From the NCBI GenBank assembly GCA_965203505.1, contig OZ241880.1:620001-684000 (forward strand): a DNA stretch of 64,000 nt, given 5' to 3'. Source of the DNA: Bin127 sp965203505 (lineage in GTDB: Bacteria; Chloroflexota; Dehalococcoidia; Lucifugimonadales; Lucifugimonadaceae). The notes under the pieces were generated by a model, which did not search any database, was not told the origin of the DNA, and saw only the letters and a list, made by a program, of their open reading frames with translations. This document shows positions 8,544-16,026 of the stretch, in pieces (positions within the stretch are counted from its first letter, which is position 1; each line of letters opens with the position of its first letter). A program made the translations under genes and the position numbers.

Positions 8544-9812
8544 ATGATGCAGTTGATGAAGAGAGCGGGTAATGGGCGCGAACCCTTCTTTTATGGGTGG
8601 GTGATAGTCGCTGTGATGGCGGCAACTGGTGCCGTCAGTATGGGGATGGGATCGCTGAATTTCGGATTGTTTATCAAGCCGATGGGGGACGAGCTGGGGA
8701 TTGGAAGAGCCGCGTTTGGGTGGGCTCAAACGGCTCGGCAAGGTGCGAGTTCTGCGACGAGTCCGTTGATTGGTTGGCTCCTAGACCGGTACGGATCGCG
8801 GGTCATGCTGCCCGTCGCGGCTTTAGCTACTGGCGGAGCTTTGATAGGCCTCGCGTATGTCACGTCCGCGTGGCATCTGGTGGTGTTGTTCGTAGTGATG
8901 GGACTCGTCGGGATGAGCGGACCGGGAGCGCTGGTGACGACGGTTCCGGTGTTGAAATGGTTCGTACGGAACCGAGGAAAAGCAGTCGCGTTCGTAGGGT
9001 TGGGTATTCCCATCGGGGCATTGTTGTTTATCCCGCTGACGCAGGTATTGATCAACGAGATCGGATGGCGTGGCGCTTGGATAGTGTTGGCCATCATCGG
9101 CTTGGTGGTGATCATCCCATTGGGTGCGATATTTGTTCGGCGGCAACCCGAAGATGTGGGAATGCTGCCGGATGGCGGCCCGCCGGAAGATTCCGACGAC
9201 GGTTCGGGATCAATGCGGGTGGTGGAAGAGGTTTCGTGGACGGTAAGAGAAGCGGTCCGGACGTCCACTCTGTGGCGGTTGGTGATCGTGTTTTCGATGG
9301 TTCAGCTGGCAACCGGAACGGTGGCGTTGCATCGCATCGCGGCGTTTATGGACCGCGGAATGGATCCGACGCTGATATCGTTCGCCACCGCGTTCGATGC
9401 GGTGGCTGCCGGGGGATCGACGTTCCTATTCGGGATGCTTGTGAAATGGATCCCGGCGCGGTTCTTGGGGGCGTTCGGGTTTTCCATGCTGGCGGGAGCA
9501 AGCGTATTAACGATCTACGCCACGAATCTACCGATTATGTTCATTTCGATGTGGATCTTCGGCATGGGAATCGGCGGGATGATGTTTCTCAACAACTTCA
9601 TCTGGGCGGACTACTTCGGCCGCGCGAGTGTCGGCGGCATCAGGGGATTAGCAAACCCGATCAATCTGGTGATCGGTGGGATCGGAGCACCGGCGGCGGG
9701 TTATGTCAGGGATTGGTATGGATCGTATGATCCGGCGTGGTGGGTCGGAGTCGGGTTGATGAGCGCGGCTGCGGTGTTGATCGTGCTGACAAGTGCACCG
9801 CGGAAGGTGTGA
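8544..9812 (+). CDS. Major facilitator superfamily transporter (OFA/monocarboxylate-like)
   Basis: Protein of 422 residues with about 12 hydrophobic segments and an MFS loop signature between TM2 and TM3 (GWLLDRYGSRVMLP). The N-terminus FFYGWVIVAVMA and the following NFGLFIKPMGDELGI fit the oxalate/formate antiporter-like (OFA) and monocarboxylate group. Central acidic loop residues (PEDVGMLPDGGPPEDSDD) separate the two halves. A TAGTTT box lies 6 nt before the second ATG at 8547, so translation may begin there from a leaderless transcript. An RDD membrane-protein gene follows by 50 bp. The last 60 codons are duplicated at 10787-11018. The substrate is not determinable. Confidence 0.85.
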   Translation: MMQLMKRAGNGREPFFYGWVIVAVMAATGAVSMGMGSLNFGLFIKPMGDELGIGRAAFGWAQTARQGASSATSPLIGWLLDRYGSRVMLPVAALATGGALIGLAYVTSAWHLVVLFVVMGLVGMSGPGALVTTVPVLKWFVRNRGKAVAFVGLGIPIGALLFIPLTQVLINEIGWRGAWIVLAIIGLVVIIPLGAIFVRRQPEDVGMLPDGGPPEDSDDGSGSMRVVEEVSWTVREAVRTSTLWRLVIVFSMVQLATGTVALHRIAAFMDRGMDPTLISFATAFDAVAAGGSTFLFGMLVKWIPARFLGAFGFSMLAGASVLTIYATNLPIMFISMWIFGMGIGGMMFLNNFIWADYFGRASVGGIRGLANPINLVIGGIGAPAAGYVRDWYGSYDPAWWVGVGLMSAAAVLIVLTSAPRKV

Positions 9813-9862
9813 TGGTACGGTTTATAAGAGGTTCAGCATTGACGCCCCACTAGGAGGAATTG

Positions 9863-10300
9863 ATGGAATACAACGTAGTTTCGGATGAGGCGCCGGAGGG
9901 GATGACGGCGTTGGAGCTAGCGTCGCGGGGCCAAAGGTTCGGGGCGTTCCTAGTGGACCTAGTGATCTCGATAGCCGTGAGCACCGTCGGGTTTATGATC
10001 GGCTCTGCAATCGGCGATTTAGGCCCGACCTTGAATACGGTCTTCGGGATCGTTTTATGGATCATCGTCGTCGTAATGGTCGCCACCCGCGGCCAATCTC
10101 CCGGAAAGATAGCCATCGGCATAAAGATCGTGAAGACGGATGGCACCTCCGTCGGAGTCGGCACTGCGTTGCTCCGGGAGGTCATCGGCAAGATAGTCTC
10201 GACGATCATCATCTTCCTCGGCTACATCTGGATCCTGTTCGACAGCAAGAACCAAGGCTGGCACGACAAGATCTCCGACACGATTGTAGTGAAGGTTTGA
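9863..10300 (+). CDS. RDD family membrane protein, copy 1
   Basis: Protein of 145 residues with the RDD domain: ASRGQRFGAFLVDLVISI (Arg and Asp of the first helix), a central TM pair and VATRGQSPGKIAIGIKIVKTDG, then a final helix and DSKNQGWHDKISDTIVVKV. RDD proteins are small integral membrane proteins of unclear function; some have been tied to cation/proton exchange. AGGAGG lies 5 nt before the ATG at 9863, a strong ribosome-binding site that fixes the start. It follows the MFS gene closely. It is one of three related copies within 2.6 kb (9863, 11066, 11760). Confidence 0.85.
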   Translation: MEYNVVSDEAPEGMTALELASRGQRFGAFLVDLVISIAVSTVGFMIGSAIGDLGPTLNTVFGIVLWIIVVVMVATRGQSPGKIAIGIKIVKTDGTSVGVGTALLREVIGKIVSTIIIFLGYIWILFDSKNQGWHDKISDTIVVKV

Positions 10301-10379
10301 TATTGTCGCATCGCGATTATCATGGTTAGTACCGCCGCTAAAATCGAAAACTAGCAAGTTGTGGAGATGGAGGAACAAG

Positions 10380-10646
10380 GTGGTGCAAACCAAGATCGAA
10401 TCAAGTGAGAAATGGGAAAAGGCGCTGAGATTTTACGAGTCTGGTATCAAACCTGAGCTTACGCCCGAGGATGACGATCGTTACATCGTGATTGATGCAG
10501 AGACGAAGGAGTGGGCGATCGGGGACACTGAAGATGTGACGTTTACATTGTGGGATCGGACTCAATCTTCGAATCTGGTACTGATTCGCCATCCAAATAT
10601 TAGCACGGGGCGTCTTGGTTTGGGGGTTTCGCAGATCTTCAAATGA
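10380..10646 (+). CDS. Small protein paired with an aspartic-protease gene
   Basis: Protein of about 88 residues, mostly polar, with ALRFYESGIKPELTPEDDDRY and VIDAETKEWAIGDTEDVTFTLW. The pattern YIVIDAETKEWAIGD matches the short proteins that commonly precede clan AA (retropepsin-like) aspartic proteases in Chloroflexota and Cyanobacteria. Here the stop overlaps the start of such a protease gene (ATGA at 10643-10646). GGAGG at about 10370 lies 6 nt before GTG 10380, chosen over the more distal TTG at 10359. The function is unknown; with its partner truncated, the pair may be inactive. Confidence 0.6.
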   Translation: MVQTKIESSEKWEKALRFYESGIKPELTPEDDDRYIVIDAETKEWAIGDTEDVTFTLWDRTQSSNLVLIRHPNISTGRLGLGVSQIFK

Positions 10647-10813
10647 AGATAGGAACCGTTCGCGCCGTTGGGGGCGGTTTAGCGGCAACGTTAGAGATCG
10701 AGCTTCGCTGGTCGACGGGCCGTTCAGGAACGTTTAACGCGTTGCTCGACACGGGTTTCAACGGTGCTGTTTCGTTACCGCCCGACTGTCGGCGGCACCC
10801 GGGGATTAGCTAA
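10643..10813 (+). pseudogene. Truncated retropepsin-like (clan AA) aspartic protease
   Basis: Begins at ATG 10643, overlapping the previous stop. The N-terminal half of a clan AA protease is plain: a beta-hairpin lead (GTVRAVGGGLAATLEIELRW) and the active-site motif LLDTGFNGAVSLP with the catalytic Asp near residue 36. After SLPPD the sequence switches to DNA copied from the MFS gene and stops after 56 residues (normal length is about 100-130). The retained single DTG motif would still need the missing C-terminal strands, so the product is very probably inactive. Confidence 0.75.
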
Positions 10814-11018
10814 CCCGATCAACCTGGTGATCGAAGGGATTGGGGCACCGGCAGCAGGTTACGTTAAGGATTGGACGGGGGCGTACGATCGGGAATGGTG
10901 GGTCGGAGTCGGATTGCTGAGTGGTACGGTGCTGTGGATTGTGTTGACTGACAGGCGTGCCGCGGAGGGGGCGGGTTGGATTGTACGAAAGGTGAGGCCG
11001 CGTATCGTGGTTGTATAG
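10787..11018 (+). pseudogene. 3' fragment of a duplicated MFS transporter gene
   Basis: From TGTCGGCGGCA onward this segment matches the last 60 codons of the MFS gene at 9634-9812, base by base with roughly one change in five. Its translation (RGLANPINLVIEGIGAPAAG, then WWVGVGL) is the final membrane helix pair of that transporter. The left end is fused directly to the aspartic-protease fragment through the shared TGTCGGCGGCA word. It has no promoter or start of its own. The following RDD gene completes a repeated MFS-end plus RDD unit. Confidence 0.85.
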
Positions 11019-11065
11019 GATGACGATGGCGCGTGATATGTGTGATGGATCATAAGGATGAATCG

Positions 11066-11683
11066 ATGAAATTCGAAGTTGAGCAATCACCTGCTGGGTC
11101 TGAGGCGGGTGGATATAGGGCCGTAATGCTAGCTTCGGCGACTGACCGCCTGTTGGCGTGGCTTGTAGACAGTGTTATTGGTGGAGGTATCTTTATTGTT
11201 GCGACTGTTGTGGCAGGGGTGCCGCTTTTCCTGTTGTTCAGGCCCGAACCGAACGAGTTTAGCGAAGGGTTTTGGTTCGTGGGAGTTGTGGGATTCGCAG
11301 TTATGTTCGGTGTTCTGGCGACGTTCCTTTGGTACATAGTTTTGTTGTACATGGTCGCCACCCGGGGGCAGACGCCCGGGAAGAAGCTGCTAAAAATACG
11401 GATAGTAAAGGAGGACGGGAGTGATTTGGATTGGAGCGGCGCCCTGTTGCGAGAGTTCCTGGGCAAAGTCGTGATCATCGGCGCGATTACCAGCGCATTT
11501 GGGGGCGGATGGTGGTTTGGAGGGATTTTCACATACGTGACTTCCATCCTAGGAGACTACGTGCTTTACCTTCATCTCTTGTCGTTCTTAGTACTGCCTG
11601 CGCTATTCATCTGGATCGTGGTAGATGAGAAGAATCAGACTTTACACGACAAGATAGCGAGGACTTATGTGGTGAAGGATTGA
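11066..11683 (+). CDS. RDD family membrane protein, copy 2
   Basis: Protein of 205 residues with an RDD domain: MLASATDRLLAWLVDSVIGGG (first helix with Arg and Asp), two further helices, MVATRGQTPGKKLLKIRIVKEDGSD, and the closing VDEKNQTLHDKIARTYVVKD. Copy 1 is shorter; the insertion before the last helix (SAFGGGWWFGGIFTYVTSIL) is shared with copy 3. AAGGA lies 7 nt before ATG 11066; in-frame starts at 11033 and 11045 have no such site. The upstream sequence is the duplicated MFS end, so the gene arose by tandem duplication. The function is unknown. Confidence 0.82.
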   Translation: MKFEVEQSPAGSEAGGYRAVMLASATDRLLAWLVDSVIGGGIFIVATVVAGVPLFLLFRPEPNEFSEGFWFVGVVGFAVMFGVLATFLWYIVLLYMVATRGQTPGKKLLKIRIVKEDGSDLDWSGALLREFLGKVVIIGAITSAFGGGWWFGGIFTYVTSILGDYVLYLHLLSFLVLPALFIWIVVDEKNQTLHDKIARTYVVKD

Positions 11684-11699
11684 GTCTCGTGCTTAGATC

Positions 11700-11747
11700 T
11701 AAATGTCGCGGCGGGTGGCTTCCGTTTCAAGGTCTTTGTCGCCTCGT
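11700..11747 (-). pseudogene. Remnant of the trpB 3' end
   Basis: Read on the minus strand, this piece encodes RGDKDLETEATRR, nearly the last residues of TrpB (RGDKDLETVATRR at 12436-12480). In a 39-bp comparison 30 bases agree. It sits just 3' of RDD copy 2, exactly as the real trpB end sits 3' of RDD copy 3, and marks the edge of a tandem duplication. Confidence 0.65.
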
Positions 11748-11759
11748 GGGAAGGTTCAA

Positions 11760-12404
11760 ATGAGACGTAAGAGTGATCAACCGCAAAGTGAGACGAATCA
11801 TCGCGGTACCGGAAACAGCCTTCTAGAAGTAGATGAGTTTGCATCCCCGCTGATGAGATTGCTTGCCGCCACGATCGACGCCGTGCTCGGAATAGTCATA
11901 TACGCAGTGGTGTATGTCATCGCATACCATGCTCTATTGGCACTCTTGGCACCCGAATCTAATGATCACAATCATGGATTTTGGATAGTCGGAGTCGTGT
12001 TGGCAACAGGATTTCTCGTCGTGGTTGCTGGTCTGATTTGGTTGGCCGTGCTATGGTCCACAACCTCTCGGTTTGGTCAAACGCCAGGTAAGCGGTTACT
12101 GAAGATCAGGGTGGTGGGAACTGACGTCAACAGATTGGAACCAAGCCAGATCGCGTGGCGAGAATTGTTCGGTAAAGCGCCGTGGTGGTTGCTATACGTT
12201 ACGGCGCCGATGGAGTGGGTTCTGTTATGGGACGTTCCGATCATCCCGCCTTTGTGGGAAGTCGATGCATTGCATTTCGCGCCGAGTGTTGGCTTCTGGA
12301 TTTGGTTGGTGTTGATGTCGGGACCAGTGTTGTGGATTATTGTGGACGGAAAGAATCAAACTCTTTACGACAAGGTAGCGGGTACCTACGTGGTGAGGGC
12401 GTAA
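11760..12404 (+). CDS. RDD family membrane protein, copy 3
   Basis: Protein of 214 residues. It carries FASPLMRLLAATIDAVLGIVIYAVVYVIAYHALL (first RDD helices), TSRFGQTPGKRLLKIRVVGTD in the loop and VDGKNQTLYDKVAGTYVVRA at the end, closely parallel to copy 2. GGGAAGG lies about 6 nt before ATG 11760. An upstream in-frame ATG at 11703 would run through the trpB remnant and is therefore rejected. The gene is convergent with trpB, 28 bp apart, with no evident terminator between. The function is unknown. Confidence 0.82.
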   Translation: MRRKSDQPQSETNHRGTGNSLLEVDEFASPLMRLLAATIDAVLGIVIYAVVYVIAYHALLALLAPESNDHNHGFWIVGVVLATGFLVVVAGLIWLAVLWSTTSRFGQTPGKRLLKIRVVGTDVNRLEPSQIAWRELFGKAPWWLLYVTAPMEWVLLWDVPIIPPLWEVDALHFAPSVGFWIWLVLMSGPVLWIIVDGKNQTLYDKVAGTYVVRA

Positions 12405-12432
12405 GGTACCGGCTCAGCCCGAAGTCCGAATG

Positions 12433-13647
12433 CTATATCTCGATACCTCGCCGCGTGGCCACGGTCTCAAGGTCCTTGTCGCCGCGACCGCTTAACAGCA
12501 GTAGGATGACGGTGGACGGATCGAGCGTCGGTGCCCAGTCTTTGATGTACGCAATTGCGTGTGCGGGTTCCAACGCGGGGATGATGCCTTCGGTGAGACA
12601 CAGGAGAACGAAGCCGTCGAGGGCCGCTTCGTCATCCACGGCGGCATACTTGGCGCGTTCTATGTCGTGGAAGTATGAGTGTTCGGGACCAACACCCGGG
12701 TAGTCGAGGCCTGCCGATACGGAGTGGGCTTCGGTCACTTGTCCCCACTCGTCTTGGAGCAGGTATGACATCGCTCCGTGCAGGACACCGGGGCGGCCTT
12801 TGGTGATGGTTGCCGAGTGACGTTCGGTTTCGACACCGTCTCCACCCGCTTCCACGCCGATTAGCCCGACGGAATCATCGTCGACGAAACCGCTGAAGAG
12901 TCCGATGGCGTTTGACCCGCCGCCGACACATGCGACAGCGTAATCAGGGAGCCGTCCGATCTGCGCCAGACATTGTTCGCGCGCCTCTTTGCCGATGACG
13001 TTCTGGAAATCGCGGACGAGCATCGGATACGGGTGTGGTCCGACGGCGCTGCCGATCAGGTAGTGCGTTGTTTGGACGTTGGTGACCCAATCTCGGATCG
13101 CTTCGTTGATCGCATCCTTGAGAGTCCGGCTACCTGAGAACACCGGTTCGACGGATGCGCCTAGGAGCTTCATCCTATAGACATTCGGCGCTTGCCGGTG
13201 GATGTCCTCTTCGCCCATGTAGACGATGCATTCGAGGCCCATCATGGAGCAGGCAGTCGCGGTGGCGACTCCGTGCTGTCCGGCACCGGTCTCTGCGATG
13301 ATGCGTTTCTTACCCAGACGCTTAGCTAGCAGAATCTGCCCCATAGCGTTGTTGATCTTGTGCGCCCCCGTATGAGCGAGGTCTTCACGCTTGAGCCAGA
13401 TCTGTGCACCGCCCAACTTCTGGCTCAGATTGCTGGCGTGATACAGCGGCGTCGGTCGCCCAACATAGTCGGTGAGTAGCTTCGAGAGTTCTTCCCAGAA
13501 CGACTCGTCTTCGCGAGCCGCGAGATACGCTTCTTCGAGCTCGCTGAGCGCGGCCATCAAGGTTTCGGGCACGAATTTGCCGCCGTACTTGCCGAAACGT
13601 CCGAGTTCGTCAGGTACGTCGCGCTTGATAGGTGGAGTGAGAATCAT
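12433..13647 (-). CDS. trpB: Tryptophan synthase beta subunit
   Basis: Pyridoxal-phosphate enzyme joining indole and L-serine to tryptophan, normally in a complex with TrpA. The 404-residue protein has GRFGKYGGKFVPETLM at the N-terminus, the PLP lysine K97 in HTGAHKINNA, the ETGAGQHG substrate loop near 120, GGGSNAIGLF for cofactor phosphate binding, and a C-terminal LLSGRGDKD. All are typical of canonical TrpB1, and the length is normal. No trpA or other trp gene lies in the window, so its partner is encoded elsewhere. The start is ATG 13647; a TATACT-like -10 box lies about 40 nt upstream. Its 3' end was copied to 11700-11747. Confidence 0.97.
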   Translation of the reverse strand: MILTPPIKRDVPDELGRFGKYGGKFVPETLMAALSELEEAYLAAREDESFWEELSKLLTDYVGRPTPLYHASNLSQKLGGAQIWLKREDLAHTGAHKINNAMGQILLAKRLGKKRIIAETGAGQHGVATATACSMMGLECIVYMGEEDIHRQAPNVYRMKLLGASVEPVFSGSRTLKDAINEAIRDWVTNVQTTHYLIGSAVGPHPYPMLVRDFQNVIGKEAREQCLAQIGRLPDYAVACVGGGSNAIGLFSGFVDDDSVGLIGVEAGGDGVETERHSATITKGRPGVLHGAMSYLLQDEWGQVTEAHSVSAGLDYPGVGPEHSYFHDIERAKYAAVDDEAALDGFVLLCLTEGIIPALEPAHAIAYIKDWAPTLDPSTVILLLLSGRGDKDLETVATRRGIEI

Positions 13648-13753
13648 GGGGAAGCCGTGGAAACCTAGCTGGGCAGAGATCTAATTGCAAGTATATTGCG
13701 GGCACAATGCATCATTCCCACATCGGCGCGTCCCGGGACATGTGCTCCGTGCC

Positions 13754-13759
13754 TAGAAT
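13754..13759 (+). promoter_or_regulatory. -10 box TAGAAT, probable leaderless start
   Basis: TAGAAT is followed by exactly 6 nt and the ATG at 13766. With normal -10 to start-site spacing, transcription would begin at or next to the start codon. There is no Shine-Dalgarno. The same TANNNT-N6-ATG layout recurs at five genes here. Confidence 0.45.
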
Positions 13760-13765
13760 TGACGC

Positions 13766-14710
13766 ATGCCCGACAACAGTGAACTCCGAATTCTCTCGCT
13801 CATAGCCAGTGCAACGGAGATCGTCTGTGCACTCGGATTCCGCGATCAGCTAGTGGGGCGATCGCATGAGTGCGACTTCCCGGTAGATGTTGGAGTGCTT
13901 CCGGCGGCCACCGTGCCGAAAATCGAGGTCGGTGCTTCGAGCCGTGAGATCGACGATCAGGTAAAAGAAGCCGTGCGCGAGTCAGACGCAATGGACGCGC
14001 TTGGCGTCTACGATGTGCGTCTTGAAGTATTGCGCGAGCTCAACCCGACGCATATCGTGACACAGACACAATGCGAGGTCTGCGCCGTGAGTCTGCGTGA
14101 TGTTGAGGCGGCGGTCGCAAAGATCGCCGGGGTTGAACCCGAGATCGTGTCGTTGCAGCCGAACACGCTGGATGATGTTTGGGGCGATGTGATGAGAGTC
14201 GCTACTTCGTTCGGTGCGCAGGAAAGGGGTTACGAGCTAGTCGCCGAGCTGCAGGAGCGAATTGCGGCGATCAAAGCGGCGGCCGCAAAACTTGAGGAAC
14301 GACCATCAGTAGCTGTGATCGAGTGGGTCGATCCGATGATGGCTGGCGGAAACTGGATGCCGACGTTGGTCGAGATGGCAGGTGGGCGCAACCTGTTCGG
14401 CAAAGCGGGGTTGCATTCGCCGTGGATGACGTTTGAAGAACTACAGGCGGCAGATCCGGATGTGATCCTGATCGCTCCCTGTGGCTTCGATATGGATCGG
14501 ACACGGGTCGACGTGCCGATCCTTGAGGCTAAACAGGGCTGGAACGATCTGAGTGCGGTGCGTTCCGGCAACGTATTCGTGGCCGATGGCAATCAGTATT
14601 TCAACCGGCCGGGTCCGCGCCTAGCGGAGACGGTGGAGATATTGGCTGAAGTCATTCATCCCGATCGGTTCGATTTTGAGCATCAGGGGATTGGTTGGGA
14701 GGCGGTTTAG
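13766..14710 (+). CDS. BtuF-like cobalamin/siderophore-binding domain protein
   Basis: Protein of 314 residues of the helical-backbone-metal-receptor (BtuF/FepB) fold. LRILSLIASATEIVCALGF and LVGRSHECDFP at residues 7-38 are hallmarks of the COG0614 cobalamin-binding group. Also visible are PTHIVTQTQCEVCAV, a long linking helix (ELVAELQERIAAIKAAAAKL), VIEWVDPMMAGGNWMP, and DVILIAPCGFDMDRT in the second lobe. There is no signal peptide or lipobox, so the protein appears cytoplasmic, as in many relatives that stand apart from an ABC transporter; no permease or ATPase is nearby. The start is fixed by the TAGAAT-N6-ATG arrangement. The ligand is uncertain. Confidence 0.82.
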   Translation: MPDNSELRILSLIASATEIVCALGFRDQLVGRSHECDFPVDVGVLPAATVPKIEVGASSREIDDQVKEAVRESDAMDALGVYDVRLEVLRELNPTHIVTQTQCEVCAVSLRDVEAAVAKIAGVEPEIVSLQPNTLDDVWGDVMRVATSFGAQERGYELVAELQERIAAIKAAAAKLEERPSVAVIEWVDPMMAGGNWMPTLVEMAGGRNLFGKAGLHSPWMTFEELQAADPDVILIAPCGFDMDRTRVDVPILEAKQGWNDLSAVRSGNVFVADGNQYFNRPGPRLAETVEILAEVIHPDRFDFEHQGIGWEAV

Positions 14711-14722
14711 GCAAGTAGTGAG

Positions 14723-14758
14723 TGCCGGAACACAATAGATGCTTCGATTATTCCGGCA
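14723..14758. terminator. Inverted repeat between convergent genes
   Basis: TGCCGGAA and TTCCGGCA form an 8-bp stem around a 20-nt loop between two convergent genes, overlapping the end of the ATPase gene. The long loop and lack of a T-run make it a weak terminator candidate. Confidence 0.3.
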
Positions 14759-15932
14759 ATTCTGGCATGATTCTGATCATGAATTGGTCGAACATGGGCA
14801 CGGTGAACGCGGTGTCGCCGTGTGAGGGGCTCCAAATCATGCCTTTGGCGATCAAGTTTGAACGGATTTTGCCGACCGAGGTCACTCCGCGTCGCAATTG
14901 TTGAGCTACATCGCCTGACCGATGCGGACCTTTACCCAGTTGAGCCATGGCCCGTAGGTATCGCTTCTCCCACTGAGTTAGGCGATCGAACCGAACCAAA
15001 AAGAAGTTGACATCAAGATCAGCAACTGCAAGGTCGGAAGCAAGCTCGACGGCTTCAACAGTTATTGGCGAACTATCGGCGACGTTCCACACGTACTTCC
15101 CCCAGCTTTGCAAAAAGTACGGATAACACTCGGATTCATCAATCAACTTGCCAATCGCTGCGGGTTCAAATTCGACGCCCTCATCCGACGCCGGTTTCGC
15201 GATAGCGGTTTTGGCGTCCTGGTGCGAAAGTGCTCCGATTTGTGGAAAATCGAACATCCTTTCCGCGTACGATTTCGCTCTACCTAACTGTCCGCGCACT
15301 TGTGGCAAACCCGCGCCAACCATGACGATCGGTAATTTCCGCTGCGCGATGAAGTGGAACGTGCTGATCAACGCGGCAAGTTCCGGCTCCTTGACGTATT
15401 GAAGTTCGTCAAGAAAAATAGCCACGCAATTTCGATCAGCCTGCGCAGCATTCCCAACGCTGGCGAAAAGCTCTCGAAGGTCATATTCCAAATCGCCAGT
15501 GTCGGCCAACCCAAACTCTGGTTCCACGTTTAAGCTGATCTCAACGTCGTGGTACTTGACCTTGACAGCGTTGATGAATCCAGCGAGCACTCTTAGTGCT
15601 TTTTCTGCGAGTTGTTTGGACTTTTGGCGCGTGGATAGTTGAAGAAGAACCGCAGATAGTTGGGGCGCAATGATTGCAGGCAACGAACGGTTCTCGGGAG
15701 CTTCGATCTGCAATGTGTAGAAACCGCTTTTTTCGGCGTCTTCACGCATCCTGTCGAGCAAAACGGTCTTACCAACACCGCGAAGGCCAACCATCACGAC
15801 GTTTTTGCTTGATCGGCCTATTCTGACGCGTTCCAAGGCGACGCGCACATCCTCGCGAATTTCGTCACGCCCGACCAATTCTGGTGGCGGGGTGCCCGCG
15901 CCTGGTGCATAGGGATTGCGAATTCGATCCAT
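14748..15932 (-). CDS. AAA-type ATP-binding protein (archaeal ATPase/Orc-like) with C-terminal winged helix
   Basis: Protein of 394 residues. After NPYAPGAGTPPPELVGRDEI comes a P-loop VMVGLRGVGKTVLLDRM (Walker A near residues 48-56) and a Walker B strand VAIFLDELQY near 170, followed by the sensor strand LPIVMVGAGLPQVRGQLG. The last 90 residues (LTQWEKRYLRAMAQLGKG, then GDVAQQLRRGVTSVGKI) form a winged helix-turn-helix, suggesting DNA binding. This layout is that of stand-alone STAND/Orc-like ATPases found throughout Chloroflexota, whose targets are mostly unknown. TAAACT-N6-ATG marks a leaderless start at 15932. A role in defence or transposition is possible but unsupported here. Confidence 0.75.
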   Translation of the reverse strand: MDRIRNPYAPGAGTPPPELVGRDEIREDVRVALERVRIGRSSKNVVMVGLRGVGKTVLLDRMREDAEKSGFYTLQIEAPENRSLPAIIAPQLSAVLLQLSTRQKSKQLAEKALRVLAGFINAVKVKYHDVEISLNVEPEFGLADTGDLEYDLRELFASVGNAAQADRNCVAIFLDELQYVKEPELAALISTFHFIAQRKLPIVMVGAGLPQVRGQLGRAKSYAERMFDFPQIGALSHQDAKTAIAKPASDEGVEFEPAAIGKLIDESECYPYFLQSWGKYVWNVADSSPITVEAVELASDLAVADLDVNFFLVRFDRLTQWEKRYLRAMAQLGKGPHRSGDVAQQLRRGVTSVGKIRSNLIAKGMIWSPSHGDTAFTVPMFDQFMIRIMPELPE

Positions 15933-16026
15933 GTAAGCAGTTTATGTCGAAATTGTCGAGTTTGTCAATTCATGACAAATCCCGTAATCTTGTTATAACT
16001 GCTCGTCCGTATTCTGTTCGGCCCAC

